Positions 1 through 5,620 of a stretch of 5,938 bases of DNA are shown in pieces. Within the stretch, counting starts at the first letter, position 1. Each line of letters opens with the position of its first letter. This stretch comes from Myxococcales bacterium (GTDB lineage Bacteria > Desulfobacterota_B > Binatia > UBA1149 > SPBQ01). The notes under the pieces were generated by a model. The model saw nothing but the letters and a program-made list of their open reading frames with translations, had not been told where the DNA came from and ran no database searches. Position numbers and translations under genes: made by a program. The stretch lies in NCBI GenBank assembly GCA_004525875.1, contig SPBQ01000158.1, forward strand, positions 1 to 5,938, in the 5' to 3' direction.

Positions 1-613
1 CGCAGTACATCGCGCCCGAGACCACACCGGGCGCGGGGGGAGGGCCGGGGGTTCCGAGCGCATCCTCGAGGAAGACTTCACCGTCGGCCGGTTGCGACTC
101 GCCGGTCTGCTGCCAGTCGGTCGTGATCGCGCCCGTGGGCAGATCGACGAGCCCGCTCGACGTGGTGGCACGCACGGCCCAGATCTCCACCAGATCCTGT
201 GAGTCGTCCGGCCGGCAGTCGCTGAAGCCGTTGCCGCTCCGCTCGCCGACAACGATCTCGGGATTGGCGAGGACGCATCGCAGCAGGATGTCGGTTTCGG
301 GCTGCGGAAGACGTCTGGGGAACTCTAGGAACACTCGGAGTTGCTGATCGGCCTCGCACGGTAACGGGTCGCCCGTCGCGGTCACGCACTCCGCGGCCGG
401 CACGGCCTCAACTGCGATGCTGACGGGCAGCTCGGAGGCGGGCTCGCATTAGTCCGGTCCGGTGTAGGCGACGAACGTGGTTTGGACGGTGTACGTCGTG
501 CTGGTGGTGGAGAACGGCGTGACGGTGGTCGTCACCGTACCCGCGTGCGCGAGTCCCATCGCGATGAGATATGGGCTCAGCGTTAGCGTCGGAAGGAAGC
601 GCTTGATCAGCAT
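1..613 (-). pseudogene. Secreted protein gene interrupted by an in-frame TAA (partial, runs off the left edge)
   Basis: Reading the minus strand from the ATG at 613 gives a signal peptide: a basic start (MLIKRF), a hydrophobic stretch and a likely cleavage after GLAHA at about residue 24. A Thr-rich segment follows. Codon 55 is TAA (451-449). The same frame then stays open for about 149 codons to the window edge, with strongly G/C-biased third positions and several cysteines, so it looks coding on both sides of the stop. I recognise no domain and no function is assigned. There is no clear Shine-Dalgarno before the ATG, and an in-frame TAA lies 24 nt upstream of it. The gene lies 102 nt downstream of another secreted-protein gene on the same strand. 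Alternatives are a sequencing or assembly error at the TAA, a genuine 54-residue secreted peptide, or a separate gene starting after the stop. Confidence 0.5.
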
Positions 614-715
614 CCGTTGCAAAAAATGAGCCCGTTACACGTGATCGGCTAGTATCGGCGCGTGAGGCCTCTGTGTCCGTAGCGGCACGATAACCGCACT
701 TGTTGCTCGAGCCGG

Positions 716-1504
716 TCAGTCATCGGCGCAGACGTTCCAGCTGGGCCCGAACGTCGCGGCCGGATACTCGCTGAGCTCGGAGCTGGCGCCACACGTAGAG
801 GTGCCCTTCAGCTTGGGTCGTTTCGCAGTTGCGAGGTCCGCCGCCGCAACGCTCCCGCTGACTTCGGTGTCAGACAGCTTCACCGACTTCCCGAAGATTC
901 CACTCTGACCGTTACCCTGGATGCTCGAAGCCTTGAGCCGGATCTTGTCGGCCGCGATACCCTGACTGCCGTTGTCGGTCACGGTGACGCCAGATCCCTT
1001 GACCTTGCCCGCCCGGAACGTCGCGCCGCCGATTCCGACCGACGTGCTGTTGCGGACGGTGACGTCGGTCAACTGTGTCTTCACGCTCGTGGGGCTACCC
1101 GCGCAGATGCCCTTCGCGTTATCGTGAATGTCGAGATCCGAGAGTTCGAGCCGGGCCTTCGTGTTCTGCGCGACCTGAATGCCGCACGCGTTGCCGTCGG
1201 TCGTGATCGCTCCCGGCCCCTCGATCGTGCACTTGCCGACACAGTCGATCGCGAAGGCCGCCGAGCGAATGCTGAAGCCGTTCAAGCGCAGCGTCGTACG
1301 GTGGGTCATCAGAATCGCGCCGCTGTTGACGCCCGCCGTGATGCAGTCGATGTCGTTTTGAAGGACTCCGACCTGGCCTTTGCCCGCGATCACCGTACCG
1401 CAGTCGGTGACGAGGATGTCCTGGGCGTCGGCGTGCGGCGGCCCCAGCGCTGCAGGGATCATGAACGAGAGGGCGAAAGAGGCGAGACGTGGGATCGTGG
1501 ACAT
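716..1504 (-). CDS. Secreted right-handed parallel beta-helix repeat protein
   Basis: This is a 262-residue protein with a signal peptide: a basic N-terminus, a hydrophobic core around residues 8-20 and a likely cleavage after PPHADA at about residue 27. From about residue 70 to 215 it has short repeating strands with small and Asn/Gly turns, such as LRLNGFSI, LELSDLDIHDN, TDVTVRNSTSVGIGG and IQGNGQSGIFG. This pattern is typical of right-handed parallel beta-helix (pectate-lyase-like) folds. Eight cysteines, all in the mature part (35, 54, 88, 92, 107, 134, 238, 259), suggest disulfides and an extracytoplasmic location. The C-terminus (TCG...SWNVCADD) looks like a small capping module. The ATG at 1504 was chosen over the GTG at 1507 because GGAGGT sits 6 nt upstream of it. 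Such folds bind or cleave polysaccharides or act as surface proteins. No catalytic motif is evident, so the function is unknown. It is transcribed divergently from the acyl-CoA operon. Confidence 0.82.
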   Translation of the reverse strand: MSTIPRLASFALSFMIPAALGPPHADAQDILVTDCGTVIAGKGQVGVLQNDIDCITAGVNSGAILMTHRTTLRLNGFSIRSAAFAIDCVGKCTIEGPGAITTDGNACGIQVAQNTKARLELSDLDIHDNAKGICAGSPTSVKTQLTDVTVRNSTSVGIGGATFRAGKVKGSGVTVTDNGSQGIAADKIRLKASSIQGNGQSGIFGKSVKLSDTEVSGSVAAADLATAKRPKLKGTSTCGASSELSEYPAATFGPSWNVCADD

Positions 1505-1510
1505 CACTGG

Positions 1511-1516
1511 ACCTCC
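1511..1516 (-). promoter_or_regulatory. Ribosome binding site of the beta-helix gene
   Basis: The minus strand reads GGAGGT here, followed by CCAGTG and then ATG. The 6-nt spacer to the ATG at 1504 is close to ideal, while the GTG at 1507 would have only 3 nt. This decides the start. Confidence 0.7.
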
Positions 1517-1626
1517 GGTTAGGGTGCTGGCTGCGAACTGTTGGTAGCAGGCCCAACGGGTCCGCGTCCAGCCCTGACGCGCCGGAGGCGGCCGAGATCG
1601 CCGGCGGATTCGCTAATGTTTCCGGC

Positions 1627-1640
1627 TAGAACACGTTTCG
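1627..1640. promoter_or_regulatory. KstR-like operator, imperfect copy, in the divergent intergenic region
   Basis: The sequence TAGAACACGTTTCG matches TNNAACNNGTTNNA, the mycobacterial KstR consensus as I recall it, at every fixed position except the last. The first 11 bases equal those of the perfect palindrome at 5580. It lies in the 214-nt gap between the divergent beta-helix and amidohydrolase genes, 78 nt before the GTG at 1719. A weak -10-like TAATGT (1614-1619) just upstream would place transcription initiation at the box, which fits repression; I see no convincing -35. KstR-type TetR repressors are released by acyl-CoA thioesters of steroid intermediates, so the likely target is the plus-strand operon. 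No regulator gene lies in the window. Confidence 0.5.
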
Positions 1641-1706
1641 ATCCGATCGACATGGACGCCCACGGCGGCTATGCGTACGGCCCGCGCAGCCTGAACGAAG
1701 CCGAAG

Positions 1707-1713
1707 AAGGAGG
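1707..1713 (+). promoter_or_regulatory. Ribosome binding site of the amidohydrolase gene
   Basis: AAGGAGG is followed by five C residues and then GTG at 1719. This strong site supports the GTG start. The in-frame ATG at 1671 is cut off by a TGA after seven codons, and the ATG at 1652 is in another frame. Confidence 0.75.
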
Positions 1714-1718
1714 CCCCC

Positions 1719-2690
1719 GTGTCCAGCAATCATTTCGTCGCTCTGTCCGAGTGCCACTTCATGAACCCCGAGTCCATGGAGGAGATGAGCTACTACCCCG
1801 GCTACGAGCGCTGGTGGAAGAGCATCGACGGTGTGATGCGCGCCTGGGGCGGTGGCCGCGACCTGGCCGGCGGGGAGTCGATGCCCGAGCCGCGTGCCCA
1901 TGCGCTCATCGAGTGGATGGACAAGGCCGGCGTCGACGTCTGTTTCGCGCTGCGCGAGGCGATGATGGACGTATCCGGCTACTCCACCTGCATGTCGACG
2001 AACGCGTTCATGTTGAAGGAGATCGAGCCCTATCCCGAGCGCATGTATCTCGAGGCGAACTGCGGGCCGATCCTGCGGCGCGGCGTCGACAACGCGATCT
2101 GGGAGCTCGAGTACCTCGTCAAGGAGCGCAACGCGAAGCTCTGCAAGGTCTACGCGCCCGAGGACGTGCCCTTGAACGACCGCCGCCTGTGGCCGTTCTA
2201 TGAGAAGGCCTGCGAGCTGGACATCGCGCTGACGGTCCACACCGGCATGAGTTACGTCTGCCCGCAGCCGAGCAAGTTCACGCACCCGAGTCTGCTCGAC
2301 GACGTTTGCCTCGACTTCCCCGACTTGAAGATCATCGCCTACCACATGGCGTGGCCGCATCACGAGGAGCTGATGGGACTGGCTGGCAAGCACGTGAACC
2401 TCTATCTCAGCCTGTCGGGGATCATCGGCTGGCTGGCGCGCTCGCCGTACCGGGGCTACCACATGATCGGCGAGGCGTTGCAGTGGGTGAGCGACGACAA
2501 GATCGTCATGGGGCTGGACCTGGCGTTCGACGACATGCCGCTGGCGGTCGACTACGTTCGCAACCTCGAGATGCCGGAAGAGCTCCAGGAGAAGTGGGGC
2601 TACAAGGCGATCACCGAAGAGACGAAGGAGAAGATCCTCGGTCTGAATCTCGCGCGGCTGGCGAAGATCGAGCCGAGCAAGCGTGTTTGA
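1719..2690 (+). CDS. Amidohydrolase-2 family metal-dependent hydrolase or decarboxylase
   Basis: This 323-residue protein has the layout of the amidohydrolase-2 (ACMSD-like) TIM barrel. Candidate metal ligands are Glu11 and His13 in SECHF, His174 in LTVHTG, His209 in IIAYHMAWPHHEE and Asp267 in IVMGLDLAFDD. The C-terminal ILGLNLARL matches the usual closing motif (ILGxNAxRL). The N-terminal motif is E-x-H rather than the common D-x-H-x-H. As I recall, E-x-H occurs in decarboxylases of this superfamily such as gamma-resorcylate decarboxylase and LigW, which use it to hold the metal. It has no signal peptide and is probably cytoplasmic. It is the first gene of the operon and starts at GTG behind a strong ribosome site. 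The reaction could be hydrolysis, decarboxylation or C-C bond cleavage on a carboxylated intermediate; the substrate is unknown. Family call is confident, function is not. Confidence 0.85.
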   Translation: MSSNHFVALSECHFMNPESMEEMSYYPGYERWWKSIDGVMRAWGGGRDLAGGESMPEPRAHALIEWMDKAGVDVCFALREAMMDVSGYSTCMSTNAFMLKEIEPYPERMYLEANCGPILRRGVDNAIWELEYLVKERNAKLCKVYAPEDVPLNDRRLWPFYEKACELDIALTVHTGMSYVCPQPSKFTHPSLLDDVCLDFPDLKIIAYHMAWPHHEELMGLAGKHVNLYLSLSGIIGWLARSPYRGYHMIGEALQWVSDDKIVMGLDLAFDDMPLAVDYVRNLEMPEELQEKWGYKAITEETKEKILGLNLARLAKIEPSKRV

Positions 2691-2726
2691 GCGAACGGAT
2701 CTGATCGAGCCGGCGGGAAGCGCGGC

Positions 2727-3890
2727 ATGAGCACGGGCGCCTGCATCGTCGGGATCGGCGACACGAAGTACTGTCGCGGCGAGGGCTCGGGCCTGAGCCA
2801 GCTCGGCCTGCAGCTGCAGGCCGCCAAAGCGGCGCTCGACGACGCGGGTATCGCGGCGCGCGAGGTTGACGGCATCATGCCGTTCCCGAATCTCGGCTCG
2901 GCCGAGGGCTTTGCGGCCAATCTCGGCTGCGAGACGCTGCGGTTCGCGGCGACCATCAACATGGGCGGCGCCGCGCCGGCAGCTTCGTTGCAAGCCGCGG
3001 CCGCGGCGGTGACCACGGGTGCGGCACGCTACGTCCTCGTCCCAGCCGGTTGGAACGGCTACTCGGGGCGGCGCGTGGCGCAGACCGTCCAGGAGCAGAC
3101 CTCGTCCATTCCTGGCGGGGCGATTGCGCGCGATTTCTATCTACCGTTCGGTCTGACGGCGCCGCCGCAGTGGTACGCACTGATGGCGCGGCGCCACATG
3201 CACGAGTTCGGAACCACGCCCGAGCAGCTCGGCTGCATCGCGCTGGCGATGCGCAGGCACGCGCAGCTCAACCCCAACGCGGTCATGAACGGCAAGGCGA
3301 TGACGATGGATGACTATCTCGCCTCGCCGATGATCACCGATCCCTACCGCCTGTTCGATTGCTGTCTGGAAACCGATGGTGCGGCCGCGATGGTGATCAC
3401 GACCGAGGAACGGGCCGCAGATCTGGCGGGCGAGCCCGTTAAGATTCTTGCGGCGGCAGCGGGCCAGCCGTACCCGGCCGATGAGATCACGAACCGGAAA
3501 GACATCTTCATCACCGGCCTGACGATCGCGGCGCCCGAGGCGTTCGCGCGTGCCGGCGTCACGCCCTCCGACATCGACTTCGCCGAGATCTACGACTGCT
3601 TCACGTTCGAGGTCCTGCAGCAGCTCGAGGAAACGGGGTTCTGCGCGCGCGGCGAGGGCGGCGCGTTCGTCGAGGGCGGTCGCATCGAGCTTGGCGGTGA
3701 GCTTCCCGTCAACACGCACGGTGGTCTACTCTCCGAGGCTCACGTGCTCGGCATGAACCACATCGTCGAGGCGGTGCGCCAGTTACGTGGCACGGCCGGT
3801 GAGCGGCAGGTGCCAGACGCGAAGCTCGGCGTCGTTACCGGCTGGGGCGACTTCGGCGACGGGTCGATCGGTATCCTGGCGCGAGCGTAG
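2727..3890 (+). CDS. Thiolase-superfamily protein, Ltp2/SCP-x type, probable acyl-CoA aldolase or lyase
   Basis: At 387 residues this is the length of Ltp2-type lipid-transfer/thiolase-like proteins. The thiolase fold is recognisable from VGIGDTKY near the N-terminus, ETDGAAAMVI (215-224), the IYDCFTFEVLQQLE segment (288-301), NTHGGLLSEAHVLGMNHIVEAVRQLRG-type sequence (329-355) and GWGDFGDGS near the end. The nucleophilic cysteine position holds glycine (INMGGAAP, residues 77-84), and the C-terminal Cys-x-Gly motif is absent, so ordinary thiolysis is unlikely. His339 sits where thiolases have the GHP histidine, and Tyr289 matches a tyrosine important in Ltp2 aldolase. With the DUF35 gene starting 12 nt downstream, this suggests a retro-aldol enzyme on a beta-hydroxyacyl-CoA. 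It has a weak GGGAAG ribosome site. Alternatives are a non-catalytic acyl-CoA-binding or acyl-transfer role. Annotation pipelines would probably call it acetyl-CoA acetyltransferase or lipid-transfer protein. Confidence 0.85.
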   Translation: MSTGACIVGIGDTKYCRGEGSGLSQLGLQLQAAKAALDDAGIAAREVDGIMPFPNLGSAEGFAANLGCETLRFAATINMGGAAPAASLQAAAAAVTTGAARYVLVPAGWNGYSGRRVAQTVQEQTSSIPGGAIARDFYLPFGLTAPPQWYALMARRHMHEFGTTPEQLGCIALAMRRHAQLNPNAVMNGKAMTMDDYLASPMITDPYRLFDCCLETDGAAAMVITTEERAADLAGEPVKILAAAAGQPYPADEITNRKDIFITGLTIAAPEAFARAGVTPSDIDFAEIYDCFTFEVLQQLEETGFCARGEGGAFVEGGRIELGGELPVNTHGGLLSEAHVLGMNHIVEAVRQLRGTAGERQVPDAKLGVVTGWGDFGDGSIGILARA

Positions 3891-3902
3891 GGAAGGGCGA
3901 AC

Positions 3903-4322
3903 GTGAGCGAAACGTACATCAAGCCGCTGCCTGCGCTCGAGGGCCTCGCCGGCGAGTTCTACGGCTTCTGCAAGCGGGGCGAGCTGCGCTTCCAGCGCTG
4001 CGGCGGCTGCGACGCCTGGCGCCATGTGCCGCGAGAGATGTGTGCGCAGTGCGGCTCGTTCGACTGGTCGTGGGAGAGAGCGAGCGGCAAGGGGACCGTG
4101 TTCACGTGGACCACGGCCGCGCGCCCGCTGCACCCCGGTTTCAAGGACGCGGCGCCCTATGCGCCGGTCGTCGTCGATCTGGAGGAAGGCGTGCGTCTGC
4201 TCTCCGAGCTCACCGATTGCGCGCCCGAGGATCTCGAGATCGGCATGGCGGTCGAGGTCGTGTTCGACGCGGTGACCGAAGACGTTTCGCTGCCGAAGTT
4301 CCGACGATCTTCGAAAGGGTGA
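3903..4322 (+). CDS. Zinc-ribbon and OB-fold (DUF35) protein, partner of the thiolase-like enzyme
   Basis: This 139-residue protein has a rubredoxin-like zinc ribbon with C33-x2-C36 and C47-x2-C50, followed by an OB-fold domain (about 53-125) with GKGTVFTWTT and a YAPVVVDLEEGVRLL strand pair. The N-terminal helix (EGLAGEFYGFCKRGELRFQRC) is typical of DUF35 proteins, which bind acyl-CoA and form obligate complexes with thiolase-superfamily enzymes, as ChsH2-DUF35 does with Ltp2. It starts at GTG, 12 nt after the thiolase-like stop, with AAGGG upstream, and ends 7 nt before the crotonase. The tight pairing implies a heteromeric complex. All four zinc ligands are present. Confidence 0.9.
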   Translation: MSETYIKPLPALEGLAGEFYGFCKRGELRFQRCGGCDAWRHVPREMCAQCGSFDWSWERASGKGTVFTWTTAARPLHPGFKDAAPYAPVVVDLEEGVRLLSELTDCAPEDLEIGMAVEVVFDAVTEDVSLPKFRRSSKG

Positions 4323-4329
4323 CGACTGA

Positions 4330-5115
4330 ATGAGCGACACACTGAACCTCCCCGACACCTTCCAGTACGAGAAGCGCGGCCGCATCGCGATCATGACGAT
4401 CAACCGGCCCGACGCCATGAACGCGTTCACGGCCGCGATGCTGCGCGCGATGGACGCTTGCTTCGACGACTTTCAGAGCGACCCCGAGCTCTGGGTCGCG
4501 ATCTTCACCGCCAGCGGCGAGAAAGCGTTCTGCACCGGCATGGATCTGAAGGAAGCCATCCCGATGCTGCAGTCCGGCGACCAGATGGGCTACGAGGATC
4601 ATACCAAGCGGCCGTTCTCCGACGTCTTCAAGCCGATCATCTGTGCCGTCAACGGCTTCTGCATCGCCGGCGGTATGGAGTTCATGCAGGGAACCGACAT
4701 CCGCGTTGCCGTGGAGACGGCGAGCTTCGGTCTCGGAGAAGTGCGCTGGGGCATCATTCCCACGGGTGGCTCGCACGTCCGGCTGCCGCGTCAGATCCCG
4801 TGGGCGGTGGCGATGGAGATGCTGCTCACCGGCAAGCCGATCAGTGCGCAGCGCGCCTACGACATCGGGCTCATCAACGAGATCGTGCCGGCGGGTGAGC
4901 TGATGGACGCCGCCCTGAAGTGGGCCGAGACGATTTGCAAGAACGGTCCGTTGGCCGTCCGCACTGCGAAGGAGATTGCCGTGCGTGCGCTCAATCTCGA
5001 GCCGGGTTTCGTGCTCGAGAAAGCGCTCGGCCAGAAGGTCATCGATTCCGAGGACGCCAAGGAAGGCCCGCGGGCCTTCGCCGAGAAGCGCAAGCCCGAG
5101 TTCAAGGGCCGCTGA
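4330..5115 (+). CDS. Enoyl-CoA hydratase/isomerase (crotonase) family protein
   Basis: At 261 residues this is the standard crotonase length. The oxyanion-hole segments are AFCTGMDLKE (66-75) and NGFCIAGGMEF (108-118). Glu117 and Glu137 are spaced 20 residues apart, as are Glu144 and Glu164 of rat enoyl-CoA hydratase, so both acid/base residues appear present and hydratase activity is plausible. The FGLGEVRWGIIPTGGS stretch (133-148) and the C-terminal EGPRAFAEKRKPEFKGR, which packs over the active site in this family, are typical. It is cytoplasmic. In the operon it would convert a 2-enoyl-CoA to the 3-hydroxyacyl-CoA, a suitable substrate for the neighbouring aldolase-like complex. The ATG at 4330 has AAAGGG about 10 nt upstream, inside the end of the DUF35 gene, so translation may be coupled. 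Substrate chain or ring type is unknown. Confidence 0.9.
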   Translation: MSDTLNLPDTFQYEKRGRIAIMTINRPDAMNAFTAAMLRAMDACFDDFQSDPELWVAIFTASGEKAFCTGMDLKEAIPMLQSGDQMGYEDHTKRPFSDVFKPIICAVNGFCIAGGMEFMQGTDIRVAVETASFGLGEVRWGIIPTGGSHVRLPRQIPWAVAMEMLLTGKPISAQRAYDIGLINEIVPAGELMDAALKWAETICKNGPLAVRTAKEIAVRALNLEPGFVLEKALGQKVIDSEDAKEGPRAFAEKRKPEFKGR

Positions 5116-5122
5116 ACTACTC

Positions 5123-5129
5123 AAGGAGG
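5123..5129 (+). promoter_or_regulatory. Ribosome binding site of the MAPEG gene
   Basis: AAGGAGG lies between the crotonase stop and a tandem ATGATG. The spacer is 3 nt to the ATG at 5133 and 6 nt to the ATG at 5136, which favours the second. Confidence 0.65.
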
Positions 5130-5135
5130 AGCATG

Positions 5136-5531
5136 ATGACGACTGATCTCTGGTATCTGGTATTGACGGCGCTGCTGCCGACGGTGATTCCCTCGATCTA
5201 CCTGGTCGGGCGCTTCGGGGTGCCCGGTGGCCTGCAGTGGGCTCTCGGCAATCGTGATGAGACTCTCGAGATCCCGGCCTGGGCCCGGCGCGCCGAGCGC
5301 GCCCACGCCAACCTGACGGAGAACCTGGCGACCTTCGCGGCGCTGGTTCTCGTGGCCCACGTGGCGGGGAAGGCCAATGCGACGACGGCGCTCGGTGCCC
5401 AGATATTCTTCTGGGCCCGAATCGCTCACGTGGCCGTCTACACGGCTGGCGTTGTTCCGGGTCTGCGCACGGCCGTCTTTTTCGTCGGTGCGAGCGGCGA
5501 GTTGATGATCCTGTTCCAGCTCTTCAAATAG
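5136..5531 (+). CDS. MAPEG family integral membrane protein
   Basis: This protein has 131 residues (132 if the ATG at 5133 is used), the usual MAPEG length. Four hydrophobic segments are visible at about 5-25, 64-79, 84-107 and 110-130. The segment RAERAHANLTENLATFAALVLVAH matches the conserved MAPEG region (RAxRAHxNxxEN), where Arg, His, Asn and Glu contribute to glutathione or lipid binding in the eukaryotic enzymes. FFWARIAHVAVYTAGVVPGLR fits the third and fourth helices with their conserved R-x-x-H/Y and P-x-x-R. The eukaryotic members are glutathione transferases and eicosanoid enzymes; bacterial members of this short type are mostly uncharacterised. It is the last gene of the operon, 20 nt after the crotonase, and is translated from a strong ribosome site. 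It may detoxify or modify a hydrophobic intermediate at the inner membrane, which is inference only. Confidence 0.87.
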   Translation: MTTDLWYLVLTALLPTVIPSIYLVGRFGVPGGLQWALGNRDETLEIPAWARRAERAHANLTENLATFAALVLVAHVAGKANATTALGAQIFFWARIAHVAVYTAGVVPGLRTAVFFVGASGELMILFQLFK

Positions 5532-5547
5532 GCGCGCCGACGTATTC

Positions 5548-5576
5548 CGGGCCGTTCTTGCTTCCGCTCCGGCCTG
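5548..5576 (+). terminator. Possible weak hairpin after the MAPEG gene
   Basis: CGGGCCG (5548-5554) can pair with CGGCCTG (5570-5576), a 7-bp stem with one G-U pair and a 15-nt loop. There is no U-run after it, so intrinsic termination is doubtful. It lies just ahead of the operator at 5580. Confidence 0.2.
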
Positions 5577-5579
5577 TAG

Positions 5580-5593
5580 TAGAACACGTTCTA
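5580..5593. promoter_or_regulatory. KstR-like operator, perfect palindrome
   Basis: TAGAACACGTTCTA is a perfect inverted repeat (TAGAAC, 2-bp centre, GTTCTA) and matches all fixed positions of TNNAACNNGTTNNA, the binding site of KstR, the TetR-family repressor of cholesterol catabolism in mycobacteria (consensus from memory). It lies 27 nt before the ATG at 5621, where a repressor would block the promoter or early transcription. The first 11 bases recur at 1627 ahead of the operon. A related acyl-CoA-responsive TetR regulator rather than KstR itself may use it here. Confidence 0.7.
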
Positions 5594-5620
5594 GTCTCTT
5601 CGACGGGGGGGTTAGTAAGG

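Noticed and set aside
78..389. Open frames of 103 codons (minus) and 74 codons (plus, 123-347) in the left region
   Set aside because: Both products look like out-of-frame GC-rich sequence. The frame continuing from the signal peptide at 613 has better codon bias, though the evidence is not decisive.
664..671. GAGGCCTC palindrome, and a T6 run (621-626, minus strand), between the two minus-strand genes
   Set aside because: The palindrome has no loop and is not next to the T-run, so no intrinsic terminator can be supported.
1541..2203. A 220-codon plus-strand open frame overlapping the amidohydrolase start
   Set aside because: The product is Arg/Pro-rich with no domain. The amidohydrolase frame has family motifs and a strong ribosome site.
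2889..2928. Repeated AATCTCGGCT inside the thiolase-like gene
   Set aside because: It is a 10-base repeat within coding sequence, explained by similar codons for Asn-Leu-Gly.
1626..2993. A 455-codon open frame on the minus strand
   Set aside because: It lies antisense to the amidohydrolase and the start of the thiolase-like gene. Its product is Arg/Ala/His/Asp-rich low-complexity sequence typical of the antisense of GC-rich coding DNA, with no domain.
3141..3719. A 192-codon minus-strand open frame
   Set aside because: It is a shadow of the thiolase-like gene, with an Arg-rich, domain-free product.
4210..5124. A 304-codon open frame on the minus strand
   Set aside because: It is antisense to the crotonase gene, which has clear family motifs. 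The product is again Arg/His/Leu/Asp-rich shadow sequence.
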